Assembly: GCA_036406595.1 (NCBI GenBank)
Contig: DASXAR010000085.1
Location: 1 to 53,082, forward strand
Source: VRUE01 sp036406595
GTDB taxonomy: Bacteria > Actinomycetota > Thermoleophilia > Solirubrobacterales > 70-9
Reading direction: 5' to 3'
Length of the DNA stretch: 53,082 bases
The stretch's first letter is position 1. Each line of letters begins with the position of its first letter. Below are positions 8,514-17,160 of this stretch, in pieces. The position numbers and the translations under genes were made by a program. The notes beneath the pieces are model-generated. The model ran no database searches, was not told the origin of the DNA, and worked only from the letters and a program-made list of their open reading frames with translations.

Positions 8514-8566
8514 CCAGCAGCCTCGCGGAGGTCATCGGCAGTGAAGGACACACGGTTTAGGCCAGA

Positions 8567-8586
8567 CCTCCTCAGTATTGAGGAGG
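8567..8586. promoter_or_regulatory. Palindrome CCTCCTCA-GTAT-TGAGGAGG
   Basis: Perfect eight-base arms around a four-base loop lie between the end of gltX and the start of the HDOD-LuxR gene. It could be a terminator for gltX, though it has no T-run, or an operator for the regulator. Confidence 0.4.
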
Positions 8587-8590
8587 CTGG

Positions 8591-8605
8591 GCGACAAGTT
8601 GTCGC
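8591..8605. promoter_or_regulatory. Palindrome GCGACAA-G-TTGTCGC, candidate operator
   Basis: Perfect seven-base arms with a single central base, the typical shape of a dimeric helix-turn-helix operator. It lies 78 bp upstream of the HDOD-LuxR start. Confidence 0.4.
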
Positions 8606-8643
8606 AAACTGGCGTGGGGAATCCGCCAAACCGACGGCCCAGC

Positions 8644-9993
8644 TCAAGTCTCGAGGCGCTCGAGGGCCGCGTCGATCCGCGCCAGCGACTCATCCCGACC
8701 GAGAACTGCAAGCGACTCGAAGATCCCCGGCGAGACCGAGCCGCCGCTGATCGCCACCCGGATCGGCTGGTAGACGCGACCCGGCTTGACGCCGAGGCTG
8801 TCCGGCAGCGGCGAGAGTTCGGCCTCCACCCCGGCCGGGTCGAATGAGTCGAGGTCGGCGAGCGCCTTCCGTGCCGCAGCGAGCAATCGAGGCGCCTCGT
8901 CCTTCATCACCTTGCGCCACGCCTTCTCGTCGGTCTCGACAGGGCCGAAGAGGAAGGCGATCAGCGGCCAGACCTCGGCCAGCGTCTGCGCTTTCTCCTG
9001 GACGATCCCGCAGGCTTCGCGCAGGCGCTCGTCCGGCTCGCGCCCGAGGTGGCGCGCCACCACCGAGACATATTCGTCGAGCGGCATCTCCCGCATGTAG
9101 CGGCCGTTGATCCAGCGCAGCTTCTTCTCGTCGAAGATCGCCGCGGCGCGGTTGACGTCGGTGACTCGGAAGCGCTCGACCAGCTCCTCGGTCGGGATCA
9201 GGGTCGCGTCGTCGTCGGCGCCCCAACCGAGCAGCGCCAGGTAGTTACGGATCGCCGCCGGTAGGTAGCCCGCCTCGCGCAGCTCCTGCACGGATGCGGC
9301 TCCATGCCTCTTTGAGAGCTTGCGGCCGTCCGGTCCGTGCAGGAGCGGCAGGTGGGCGTAGCGCGGCGGCGGGTGGCCGAGCGCTCCGAGGACGAGCAGC
9401 TGCTTCGGCGTGTTGGAGAGGTGATCGTCGCCGCGGACGACGTCGCTGATCCCCATCTCGGCGTCGTCGACGGCGACCGCGAAGTTGTAGAGGACGGACC
9501 CGTCGCCGCGGGCGATCACGAAGTCGTCGTAGCTTCGGTTCGGGAAGCGGACGGGGCCGCGGATCAGGTCCTCGACGATGGTCTCCCCCTCGTCGGGGAC
9601 GCGCAGCCGCACGGCGGCGTTCGGCTCGTCCGCCGGGATTCCGCGGTAGCCGCGGTCGGCGCCGTGCTCGGCCTTCCACGCCTCGACGTCCTTCGCCGTC
9701 GCCGAGTCGTGGTAGGCAGCACCCGACTCGAGCAACGCCTCCAGCGCCGCCCGGTGGCTCGGCTCGCGCGAGGCCTGCGAGACCGGTCCCTCGTCCCAAT
9801 CGAGCTCCAGCCAGCTCAGCGCGTCGAGGATCTGCTCGACGTTCTCCTCGGTCGAGCGCTCGCGATCGGTGTCCTCGATCCGCAGCACCAGCTCGCCGCC
9901 CGAGTGGCGCGCCGCGAGCCAGTTGTAGAGTGCCGTCCTCGCCCCGCCGATGTGAAGGGCACCGGTGGGCGAGGGAGCGAACCTCAATCGCAT
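8644..9993 (-). CDS. gltX: Glutamyl-tRNA synthetase
   Basis: Class I aminoacyl-tRNA synthetase charging tRNA-Glu, 449 residues. It has FAPSPTGALHIGGARTALYN (HIGH motif as HIGG), the KMSKS loop as KLSKRHG, and the conserved RGDDHLSNTPKQ. The zinc-binding cysteines of some GltX are absent. The ATG at 9993 places MRLRFAPSP at the N-terminus as in the family; the open frame running to 10416 is non-coding extension. Whether it is discriminating or non-discriminating cannot be told from the sequence alone. Confidence 0.95.
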   Translation of the reverse strand: MRLRFAPSPTGALHIGGARTALYNWLAARHSGGELVLRIEDTDRERSTEENVEQILDALSWLELDWDEGPVSQASREPSHRAALEALLESGAAYHDSATAKDVEAWKAEHGADRGYRGIPADEPNAAVRLRVPDEGETIVEDLIRGPVRFPNRSYDDFVIARGDGSVLYNFAVAVDDAEMGISDVVRGDDHLSNTPKQLLVLGALGHPPPRYAHLPLLHGPDGRKLSKRHGAASVQELREAGYLPAAIRNYLALLGWGADDDATLIPTEELVERFRVTDVNRAAAIFDEKKLRWINGRYMREMPLDEYVSVVARHLGREPDERLREACGIVQEKAQTLAEVWPLIAFLFGPVETDEKAWRKVMKDEAPRLLAAARKALADLDSFDPAGVEAELSPLPDSLGVKPGRVYQPIRVAISGGSVSPGIFESLAVLGRDESLARIDAALERLET

Positions 9994-10103
9994 GGGAGGG
10001 TCATCCGCCAAGACGCTGATCGGCGCGCATGTTTCCACAGCGTGCGCCGGTCGTCCCGAAGAGGGGATCCGCCCGGACCCCCTCTTCGTCCGGTTCACCT
10101 GGG

Positions 10104-10778
10104 TCAGGCTGCGGCGCGGAAGGTTATTCCGTCGAGGCTGATGTTGGTCACCGTAGGCGGCACCACGATCGCCCCATCGAAGCCCGGGAGGGTATTCGGT
10201 CCCGAAATGATGATGGTGGATGTGCCCGCCGTGCATGGGCCCCCGCTGCAGGACGCGGCGAATCGTCCTGTGCGACCCGGCGCCGGACGGTACCCGGCCG
10301 GTAGCTGGAAGAGAATCGAGGTCGTGCCGGCAGCGGCGGTGCCCTTCAGGTGCACGACGCCCTCCTGATCCTTGTAGAAGGCGACCGTCTCGATGAATCC
10401 GGGTGCGTTTTTCCATCCCCCCTGGAAGCCGGGCTCACCGGGGGTACCGACCTCGTGCCAGGCCTCCGGGGGGGCGAGGCCGTTCGCCGTCTGCGCGGTG
10501 GGAACCGTGCCGAGCGTCGAAGCATTGATCTGCCTGCCCGTCAGGCTGCCGTTCTTGACCTTGGCGGCCGTCACGGCCTGCTTCTTTATTTTCGCCGCGG
10601 TGACCGCGTTCTTCTTGATTTTCGCCGCGGTGACGGCGTTCTTCCTGATCTGCTTGGCGCCAACCGAGTTCTTGCCGAGATGGGAAGCGGCCATCGCCCC
10701 GCCTCCCAGCGCGACGAACAGTGCGATCGTGGCAACGACGTTCGCGTAGTTGAGCCTGTCCTTGAGCTGCTGCTTCAT
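10104..10778 (-). CDS. Secreted repetitive protein, NSVG/AVTAAK type (paralogue 1)
   Basis: The 224 residues begin with an N-terminal hydrophobic signal/anchor (VVATIALFVALGGGAMAA), then a lysine-rich tandem repeat of ten residues (KKNAVTAAKI, three copies) and SLTGRQINASTLGTVPTAQTANG. A globular C-terminal half follows, with PGEPGF, FYKDQEGVVHLKG and LPAGYRP. This architecture is widespread in Thermoleophilia but has no assigned function. ATG 10778 was selected because GAGGGAGGG sits just upstream. The closest relative in the window is at 39292-39948. Surface location is inferred. Confidence 0.8.
   Translation of the reverse strand: MKQQLKDRLNYANVVATIALFVALGGGAMAASHLGKNSVGAKQIRKNAVTAAKIKKNAVTAAKIKKQAVTAAKVKNGSLTGRQINASTLGTVPTAQTANGLAPPEAWHEVGTPGEPGFQGGWKNAPGFIETVAFYKDQEGVVHLKGTAAAGTTSILFQLPAGYRPAPGRTGRFAASCSGGPCTAGTSTIIISGPNTLPGFDGAIVVPPTVTNISLDGITFRAAA
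10563..10652. repeat. Three tandem 30-bp units within the secreted-protein gene
   Basis: Units at 10563-10592, 10593-10622 and 10623-10652 encode the ten-residue AVTAAKIKKN-type repeat. Units 2 and 3 are nearly identical, consistent with recent slippage or unequal exchange. Confidence 0.7.
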
Positions 10779-10908
10779 GAGGCCCTCCCTCATGTGGTTG
10801 CTTTCGGGGCCCCACCCATGCCGTGAGGCTCCATCCATCGACCGTAGCCCTCGATCAAGCGCCGGTCAATCGGCCTTGGCGCCTTGGCGGTTCCAGTCGA
10901 CGCCTCCG

Positions 10909-10914
10909 TAGGAT
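10909..10914 (+). promoter_or_regulatory. -10 element TAGGAT before nfo
   Basis: TAGGAT is followed by six bases and a TTG at 10921, then an in-frame ATG at 10924. The spacing favours a leaderless transcript starting at the TTG. Confidence 0.5.
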
Positions 10915-10920
10915 CCGCAT

Positions 10921-11787
10921 TTGATGCTCATCGGCGCACACGTCTCGACCGCGGGGGGCCTCGACCGGGCGATCGAGCGCGGCACCGAGCTCGGCTGCGA
11001 GTCGATTCAGATCTTCAACCAGAGCCCGCGCATGTGGCGGCCGACTCGATACGGCCCCGACGACTTCGCCGCCTTCCGCGAGGCGATGGCGGATTCGCCG
11101 ATCGAAGCGGTGGTGATCCACGCCGTCTATCTGATCAATTGCGCGACGAAGGACAGGGAGATGCGGAAGAAGTCTCTGGATTCGCTGACGCACGCCCTGC
11201 GGACCGGCGACGGGATCGGCGCGGCCGGCGTCGTTCTCCATCCGGGTGCCCAGAAAGGCGAGCCGCACGGACCCTCGATGAAGCGCGCGGGCAGGGTGAT
11301 CGCCGCGGCGCTCAGGGACAGCGACCGCTGTCCGCTCCTGCTCGAGCAGACCGCCGGCCACAAGGGTCTGCTCGGACGCGACTTCGACGAGACCGCGGAG
11401 TTGATCGAGCTCGCGGGCGGCGGCCACCGGCTCGGGCTCTGCCTCGACTCCTGCCATCTCTTCGTGCAGGGCTATGACATCACCGACGCGGCGCACCTCG
11501 GTGCGGTGCTCGACGAGGCCGACGCCAAGGTCGGGCTCGACCGCCTCCGCTGTGTGCATGTCAACGACGCCGCCGCGCCGCTCGGCTCCTGCCGCGACCG
11601 ACACGCCAACGTCGGCCAGGGCGAGATGGGCAAGCGCGGGCTCGCCGCCTTCCTCTCGGAGCCACGCTTCGAGGGCCTCCCCGCCCCGCTCGAGACACCC
11701 GGCCCCCGCAAGAAAGGCCCCGACAAGAAAGAGGTCCAGGCCGCCCGGCGCCTCCGCAAAGCCGGCCTCAAGGCTCGTGGTCGGTAG
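10921..11787 (+). CDS. nfo: Endonuclease IV (AP endonuclease)
   Basis: Zinc-dependent apurinic/apyrimidinic endonuclease of base excision repair, 288 residues, TIM-barrel. Signatures seen: IGAHVSTAGGL, LHPGAQKG, LLLEQTAG, LCLDSCHLFVQGYD and VHVNDAAAPLGSCRDRH with metal-binding His, Glu and Asp residues. The C-terminal tail is lysine/arginine-rich (RKKGPDKKEVQAARRLRKA). The start is TTG 10921 or ATG 10924; the leaderless -10 spacing fits TTG. It converges on the acyl-CoA dehydrogenase gene with a 9-bp gap. Confidence 0.93.
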   Translation: MMLIGAHVSTAGGLDRAIERGTELGCESIQIFNQSPRMWRPTRYGPDDFAAFREAMADSPIEAVVIHAVYLINCATKDREMRKKSLDSLTHALRTGDGIGAAGVVLHPGAQKGEPHGPSMKRAGRVIAAALRDSDRCPLLLEQTAGHKGLLGRDFDETAELIELAGGGHRLGLCLDSCHLFVQGYDITDAAHLGAVLDEADAKVGLDRLRCVHVNDAAAPLGSCRDRHANVGQGEMGKRGLAAFLSEPRFEGLPAPLETPGPRKKGPDKKEVQAARRLRKAGLKARGR

Positions 11788-11796
11788 CGGCCGGCG

Positions 11797-13089
11797 CTAG
11801 CGGATCTGCATGTCCGAGATCGCGCGTGAGATGACCAGGCGCTGGATCTCGGAGGTGCCCTCGAAGATCGTGTAGATCTTCGCGTCGCGGTGCATCCGCT
11901 CGACCGGGTACTCGCGGGTGTAGCCGTTGCCGCCGAGAATCTGGATTGCCCGCTCGGTCGCCCAGACGGCGACCTCGCCCGCCTTCAGCTTCGCCATCGA
12001 GCCCTCGGCGTTCTCGAAGGTCTGGCCGCTGCGGCCCATCCAAGCTCCGCGCCAGACCAGCAGCCGGGCGGCGTCGATCTCCATCTTCATGTCGGCCAAG
12101 GCGAAGGCGATTGCCTGGTTGTCGATGATCGGCCGGCCGAACTGTTCGCGCTCCTTGGCGTAGTCGAGCGCGTACTCGTAGGCGGCACGGGCGATGCCGA
12201 TCGCCTGCGCGCCGACCGTCGGCCGGCTCGCCTCGAAGGTCTGCATCGCGGCCTGCGATTTCGAGCGCTTGCCCTCGCGCACCCGCGCCAGCCGCTCGTC
12301 GAGCTTCTCCTTGCCGCCGAGCAGGCAGGAGCCGGGGACGCGGCAGTCGTCGAGGTGGACGTCAGCGGTGTGAGAGGCGCGCAGCCCGTGCTTCTTCACC
12401 TTCGCCCCCTGCTCGCAGCCCGCGGTCCCCGGCGGGACGACGAAGGCGGCGTGCCCGCGCGAGCCCAGCTCACGGTCGACCGAGGCGATGATCACGTGGA
12501 CGTCGGCGATGCCGCCGTTCGTCGCCCAGGCCTTCTGCCCGTTCAGCACCCACTCGTCCTTGGCCTCGTCGTACCTGGCGGTGGTGCGGATCGCGGATAC
12601 GTCGGAGCCGGCGTCGGGCTCCGAGGAGCAGAAGGCGGCGACCTTCGGGTCCTCGGCGCTGCCGAAGCACTGCGGGATCCACTCGCCGAGCTGCTCTGGG
12701 GTCCCCTGGCCGAAGATCGCGGCGACGGCGAGCGAGGTCCCCATGATCGCCATCCCGATTCCGGCGTCCCCCCAGAAGAGCTCCTCGTTCGCGATCGGCA
12801 GCGTGAGCCCGGACTCGTCTGCCCAGAACTGGGCCAGCGCTTCGAAGCCGTAGAGGCCAATCTTCGCCGCCTCCTGGATCACCGGCCAGGGGGTCTCCTC
12901 CCGCTCGTCCCACTCGGCGGCCGCCGGGCGCACGACGTTCTCGGCGAAGCCGTGGACCCAATCGCGGATGTCCCTCTGGTCCTGGCTCAGCTCCAGGGTG
13001 AAGCCGCCGTGCTCCATCGCCTGCCCGTTATCTCCAGCGGCCTCGGCCACGAGCTTCTCCGCCTCCGCGGCCCCCGCATCGTCTCCCAT
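11797..13089 (-). CDS. Acyl-CoA dehydrogenase
   Basis: FAD-dependent dehydrogenase of fatty-acid or branched-chain acyl-CoA oxidation, 430 residues. It has the three-domain ACAD fold with FCSSEPDAGSDVSAIRTT in the middle domain, the C-terminal ARIxxI-like QILGGNGYTREYPVERMHRD, and the catalytic glutamate in YTIFEGTSEIQ. An N-terminal extension of ~28 acidic residues precedes LELSQDQRDIRDWV. Chain-length specificity is unknown. The ATG at 13089 is preceded at six bases by TAGGAT, so it has its own promoter despite lying 18 bp after the cysteine-rich gene. Confidence 0.92.
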   Translation of the reverse strand: MGDDAGAAEAEKLVAEAAGDNGQAMEHGGFTLELSQDQRDIRDWVHGFAENVVRPAAAEWDEREETPWPVIQEAAKIGLYGFEALAQFWADESGLTLPIANEELFWGDAGIGMAIMGTSLAVAAIFGQGTPEQLGEWIPQCFGSAEDPKVAAFCSSEPDAGSDVSAIRTTARYDEAKDEWVLNGQKAWATNGGIADVHVIIASVDRELGSRGHAAFVVPPGTAGCEQGAKVKKHGLRASHTADVHLDDCRVPGSCLLGGKEKLDERLARVREGKRSKSQAAMQTFEASRPTVGAQAIGIARAAYEYALDYAKEREQFGRPIIDNQAIAFALADMKMEIDAARLLVWRGAWMGRSGQTFENAEGSMAKLKAGEVAVWATERAIQILGGNGYTREYPVERMHRDAKIYTIFEGTSEIQRLVISRAISDMQIR

Positions 13090-13095
13090 GGCGCG

Positions 13096-13101
13096 ATCCT
13101 A
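13096..13101 (-). promoter_or_regulatory. -10 element TAGGAT before acyl-CoA dehydrogenase
   Basis: On the reverse strand TAGGAT, six bases (cgcgcc), then the ATG at 13089. No ribosome-binding site. Confidence 0.55.
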
Positions 13102-13107
13102 ATGCCT

Positions 13108-13482
13108 CTAGACGTCTCGGAGGTCGAAGGCGCGCAGACCCTCCGGCCCCTCGTCGGGGCAGTCGAAGAAGCGACGGTTGACGCAGTCATAGCTGGGGCC
13201 CGCGCCCTCATAGGCCCGCTCGACCGAGAACTGGCACTGCGGAAGGGCCTCGCCGGTCATCTTGACCCCGCCGAACCCACCGGGCTGGAGGACCGCGTCA
13301 AGCTCGACCTTCGCCCGGAAGACCTCCTGCATGCAGCCGACGTACTGGGTGCCGGTGAGCGCGTCCACGAAGCTGTAGAGGTAGCGGCAGCCGAGCTCGA
13401 CGCAGCCGCGCGGCTCGACCATCTTGTCGCAGAAGGACCGGCACTGGCGACACTCGCCGGTTTTCTCGCGCGTCAGCGTCAT
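13108..13482 (-). CDS. Small cysteine-rich protein, unknown function
   Basis: Not recognised. The 124 residues contain nine cysteines, at about positions 11, 14, 18, 27, 32, 50, 83, 100 and 108, starting with C-x2-C-x3-C. No signal peptide or membrane helix is seen, so the cysteines more likely bind metal (zinc or iron-sulfur) than form disulfides. The ATG at 13482 has TAGACT exactly six bases upstream. It lies between dnaE and the acyl-CoA dehydrogenase, on the same strand as both. Coding status is supported by the promoter spacing and codon pattern; function is open. Confidence 0.72.
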   Translation of the reverse strand: MTLTREKTGECRQCRSFCDKMVEPRGCVELGCRYLYSFVDALTGTQYVGCMQEVFRAKVELDAVLQPGGFGGVKMTGEALPQCQFSVERAYEGAGPSYDCVNRRFFDCPDEGPEGLRAFDLRDV

Positions 13483-13488
13483 AGCGGA

Positions 13489-13494
13489 AGTCTA
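13489..13494 (-). promoter_or_regulatory. -10 element TAGACT before cysteine-rich gene
   Basis: Reverse-strand TAGACT, six bases (tccgct), then the ATG at 13482; a leaderless arrangement. Confidence 0.55.
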
Positions 13495-13525
13495 GGGACA
13501 GAGCGGCGCCTTGGAGCGCGGAATC

Positions 13526-16500
13526 TCACGCGGCAAGCGCATCGGAGCCGAGCATGTGGCCCAGCTCGGCGCGAAGGCTGCTCGAGGGCCGCACCCTGTA
13601 GTCGTCCCCAAGCACGAGCCGGATCGGCTCGCCGTCCGCCGGCCGGATCGAGAGGTGCACGTCGGCCTCCCCCCTGTGGTGTTCGAAGACCGCCTTCAGC
13701 TCCTCCACCAGCCCCGGGCTCACCTCCAGGCGAGCGGCGTCGATGACCAGCTCCAGGGGCTCGGTGGGTGCGGCTGCAACGACCGCGGCGCGAGCGACCT
13801 CCTCCGGGTCGGGCTCGAAGCGCTCGGCCTCCTGAACGACCAGCTTGGTCTCCCCGCGCTCCTTGTGGTCGAGCCGCCCGCGCACCAGCACGACCGCGTC
13901 GGGTGCGATCACGGTGGCGCTCTCTGCCTGATCCGCCTTGAAGACGAGCATCTCCACCTGGCCCTCGACGTCGTCGAGGGTGGCGAACATCATCTGCGAA
14001 CCGCTCTTCGTGCGGATCTTCTTGCACTCGGTGACGATGCCGCCGACCGTCACCCAGGAGCCGTCCTGCTTGTCGGCAAGCTCGGCCAGGCTGCAATCGA
14101 CGCGGGCGCGCAGCGCGTCGCGGACCTCCGAGAGCGGATGCGACGAGAGGTAGGTGCCGAGCGTCTCCTTCTCCATCGCGAGCAGCTCGCGGCGGTCGAA
14201 CTCGCCGCTCGAGAGCGGCGGCCGGTGCTGGGTGCGCGGGTCGGCCCCTCCCCCGTCCTCTCCGCCCCCGAAGTCGAAGATCGACCCCTGTCCGAGCTGC
14301 GCGTCCTCCTGCGCCTTCTGGCCGGCCGACTGCGCCGCCGGCAGCGCCTCGAGCATCGCCCTGCGGGTCGCCCCGGTCGAGTCGAGGGCGCCGCACTTGA
14401 CGAGGCATTCGATCGCCCGTTTGTTTACGGCGCGCGCGTCGACCCGTTCGCAGAAGTCCCAGATCGAGTCGATCGGCTTCTCCTCGCGGGCCCGCAGGAT
14501 CGCGTCGACTGCGGCGCGGCCGACGTTCTTGACCGCGTCGAGGCCGAAGCGGATCGCGTTCTCGCTGACCACGAAGTCGTGGCCGGAGGAGTTGACGTCG
14601 GGCGGCAGGACCTCGATCCCCATCTCCTCGCAGCGGTTGACGAAGAACGGCACCTTGTCTTTGGTGTTCATCACCGAGGAGATCACCGCCGCCATGTACT
14701 CCGCCGGGAAGTTGGCCTTGAGGTAGGCGGTGCGGTAGGAGATCAGCCCGTAGCAGGCCGCGTGCGACTTGTTGAAGGAGTAGTCGGCGGCAGCTTCGTT
14801 CAGCTTCCAGAGATCGCGGGCGACGGCGGGCTCGGTGCCGGACTTCTGCAGCCCGGCCATGAACTTCTCCTTCATCGTCGCCATCAGGTCGCGCTTCTTC
14901 TTGCCGATCGCCTTGCGCAGATCGTCCGCCTCGGCCCCCGAGAACCCCGCCATCGAGCGGGCGATCGCCATCAGCTGCTCCTGGTAGATGACGCAGCCGT
15001 GCGTCTCCTCGGTGATCGCACGCAGGCGCGGGTCGGGGTAGCGCACGCTCGTGGGATCGCGCTTGCCCTTCGCGTAGGCGGGGATGTAGGCCATCGCTCC
15101 GGGCCGGTAGAGGGCGCCGAGCGCGACCAGGTCGGCGAACTCGGTAGGGCGCACCTTTCGCAACGCGTCGCGCATCCCATCCGACTCGAACTGGAAGACG
15201 CCGGTCGAATCGCCTTCGGCGAGCATCGCATAGGTCTTTCCGTCATCGAGCGGGATCGACTCCATGTCAACCCGCTCGCCGCGCGATCGCTCGATGATCT
15301 CGATCGCGTCCTCGATCACATCGAGGTTGCGGAGGCCGAGGAAGTCCATCTTCAACAGCCCGATCTCCTCGATCGGCCCCATCGAGTACTGGGTGACGAT
15401 CTTGTACTGGCGCTCCCCCTTGGCGGTGCCGTTGCCGTTCCCGTTGCCGGCCGCGCCGCGGTCCTCGGCGAGCTGCAGGGGAACGATCTCCTGCAGCGGC
15501 CGGTCGGCGATGACCACGGCGGCGGCGTGGATCGAGTTGTTGCGGACGATCCCCTCGAGCCCGCGGGCAACGTCGACTATCCGCTTCGCGTCGGGCTCCG
15601 CGTCGTAGGTCTGTTTCAGTTCCTGCCCCGGCCGCAGGCATTCCTCAAAGGAGGGGCTGCGCCCCATGATCGGCTCGGGTATCTGCTTCGCAAGGCGGTC
15701 GCCGGTGCCGTAGTCGTAGCCCAGCACACGGGCCGCGTCCCGGGTCGCGGCCCGTGGCGCCATCTTGCCGAAGGTGATGATCTGGGCGACCGAGTCGCGG
15801 CCGTATTTCTCGGCCACGTAGCGGATCACCCGCTCGCGGCCGCGCACCGAGAAGTCGATGTCGATGTCGGGCATCGATTTGCGCCCCGGGTTGAGGAAAC
15901 GCTCGAAGAGCAGATCGTTCTCCAGCGGGTCGATGTCGGTGATGCTGAGGCTGTAGGAGACGATCGAGCCGGCGGCCGAGCCGCGGCCTGGGCCGACCGC
16001 GACCCCGTTCTCCTTCGCGAAGCGCACGAAGTCCCAGACGATCAGGAAATAGGAGGAGAAGCCCATTTCCTCGATCACGCCGAGCTCGAAGTCAAGCCGC
16101 TCCTGGGCCTTGCCCGGAACAGGATCCCCGTAGCGGGAGCGAAGTCCCTCTGCCGCGATCCGCCGCAGCATCTGCTCCGGCTCGGAGCCGTCGGCGGTCG
16201 GGTAGCGGGGCAGCAGCAGCTTCCCGAGCTCGATCTCGACCTGACACCGCTCCGCGATCTCGACCGTGCTCGCCACCGCCTCCGGCCACTCGGCAAAGGA
16301 GGCGGCCATCTCGTCATTGCCCTTGAGGTAGAACTCGTTGGTGTCGAAGCTGAGCTTCGGCGCCTCAAGCGTCGACTTCGTCTGCACGCAGAGCAGCGCG
16401 GCGTGGTTGTCGAAGTCCTCGCGCCGCAGGTAGTGGACGTCTGCGGTGCCGACCAGCGGCCGCCCCAGCTCGCGCGCGAAGCGGACGATGCCCGCGTTCG

Positions 16501-17062
16501 CCTTCTCCTGCTCGTCGAGGCCGTTCTTCTGAACCTCGAGGTAGACCTGCTCGGGCCCGAACGCCTGGATCAGGTCGTCGAGATGAGCGCGGGCGTCGTC
16601 GGGGCGCTCCTCTACCAGGCGCCGGCAGAAGCGCGACTGCAGGCAGCCGGTGAGGGCGATCACTCCGTCGGAGTGCTGCGAGAGCAGCTCCATGTCGACG
16701 TTCGCCTTGCCGCGCGAGAAGCCCTCCAGGAACCCCGCCGAGGTCAGCTTGACGAGGTTGGCGAAGCCCGCGTCGCTCTCGGCGAGCAGGGTGAGGTGGT
16801 TGCGCTCGTACCGGACCTGCTCAGCCACCGCCCGGCGGTCCTCGACGAAGTAGGCCTCGAGACCGATGATCGGTTTGATCCCGTGCTTGCCGCAGGCCTT
16901 GTAGAGGTCGACGGCGCCGTTCATGACGCCGTGGTCGGTGAGTCCGAGCGCCGGCTGTTCGAGCTCCGCGGCGCGGGCCGCCATCGCGTCGATCTTGCAG
17001 GCTCCGTCGAGGAGCGAGTACTCGCTGTGGGCGTGCAGGTGGACGGCGGTCGGGTTGCTCAC
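13526..17062 (-). CDS. dnaE: DNA polymerase III alpha subunit
   Basis: Replicative polymerase catalytic subunit, 1178 residues. An N-terminal PHP domain with HLHAHSEYSLLDG and LTDHG keeps its metal-binding histidines. The polymerase core has the catalytic acids in PDIDIDFS. A helix-hairpin-helix region (DAVKNVGRAAVDAI) and an OB-fold (WVTVGGIVTECKKIRTKSG) follow. The length and lack of an exonuclease insert fit DnaE1 rather than PolC. It starts with GTG at 17062; a TTGACA hexamer lies upstream at 17094-17099 but with poor -10 spacing. The very long open frame on the opposite strand is a shadow. Confidence 0.96.
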   Translation of the reverse strand: MSNPTAVHLHAHSEYSLLDGACKIDAMAARAAELEQPALGLTDHGVMNGAVDLYKACGKHGIKPIIGLEAYFVEDRRAVAEQVRYERNHLTLLAESDAGFANLVKLTSAGFLEGFSRGKANVDMELLSQHSDGVIALTGCLQSRFCRRLVEERPDDARAHLDDLIQAFGPEQVYLEVQKNGLDEQEKANAGIVRFARELGRPLVGTADVHYLRREDFDNHAALLCVQTKSTLEAPKLSFDTNEFYLKGNDEMAASFAEWPEAVASTVEIAERCQVEIELGKLLLPRYPTADGSEPEQMLRRIAAEGLRSRYGDPVPGKAQERLDFELGVIEEMGFSSYFLIVWDFVRFAKENGVAVGPGRGSAAGSIVSYSLSITDIDPLENDLLFERFLNPGRKSMPDIDIDFSVRGRERVIRYVAEKYGRDSVAQIITFGKMAPRAATRDAARVLGYDYGTGDRLAKQIPEPIMGRSPSFEECLRPGQELKQTYDAEPDAKRIVDVARGLEGIVRNNSIHAAAVVIADRPLQEIVPLQLAEDRGAAGNGNGNGTAKGERQYKIVTQYSMGPIEEIGLLKMDFLGLRNLDVIEDAIEIIERSRGERVDMESIPLDDGKTYAMLAEGDSTGVFQFESDGMRDALRKVRPTEFADLVALGALYRPGAMAYIPAYAKGKRDPTSVRYPDPRLRAITEETHGCVIYQEQLMAIARSMAGFSGAEADDLRKAIGKKKRDLMATMKEKFMAGLQKSGTEPAVARDLWKLNEAAADYSFNKSHAACYGLISYRTAYLKANFPAEYMAAVISSVMNTKDKVPFFVNRCEEMGIEVLPPDVNSSGHDFVVSENAIRFGLDAVKNVGRAAVDAILRAREEKPIDSIWDFCERVDARAVNKRAIECLVKCGALDSTGATRRAMLEALPAAQSAGQKAQEDAQLGQGSIFDFGGGEDGGGADPRTQHRPPLSSGEFDRRELLAMEKETLGTYLSSHPLSEVRDALRARVDCSLAELADKQDGSWVTVGGIVTECKKIRTKSGSQMMFATLDDVEGQVEMLVFKADQAESATVIAPDAVVLVRGRLDHKERGETKLVVQEAERFEPDPEEVARAAVVAAAPTEPLELVIDAARLEVSPGLVEELKAVFEHHRGEADVHLSIRPADGEPIRLVLGDDYRVRPSSSLRAELGHMLGSDALAA

Positions 17063-17160
17063 GGTGCCGGCCGATCATGCCAATCGAGGCAGATGTCAAT
17101 GCCCCGCTTCGTGAGCCTTCCGCGCTAACTCCGTATCTATTCGAACCGAGCTGTGTCCGG

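Noticed and set aside
8644..10416. N-terminal extension of GltX
   Set aside because: The synthetase family begins at MRLRFAPSP; the extension runs through an antisense region of the secreted gene.
17074..17099. TTGACA/CATGAT promoter for dnaE
   Set aside because: The spacer is only 14 bases, too short for a normal housekeeping promoter.
13511..17128. 1205-codon open frame on the plus strand
   Set aside because: Antisense shadow of dnaE.
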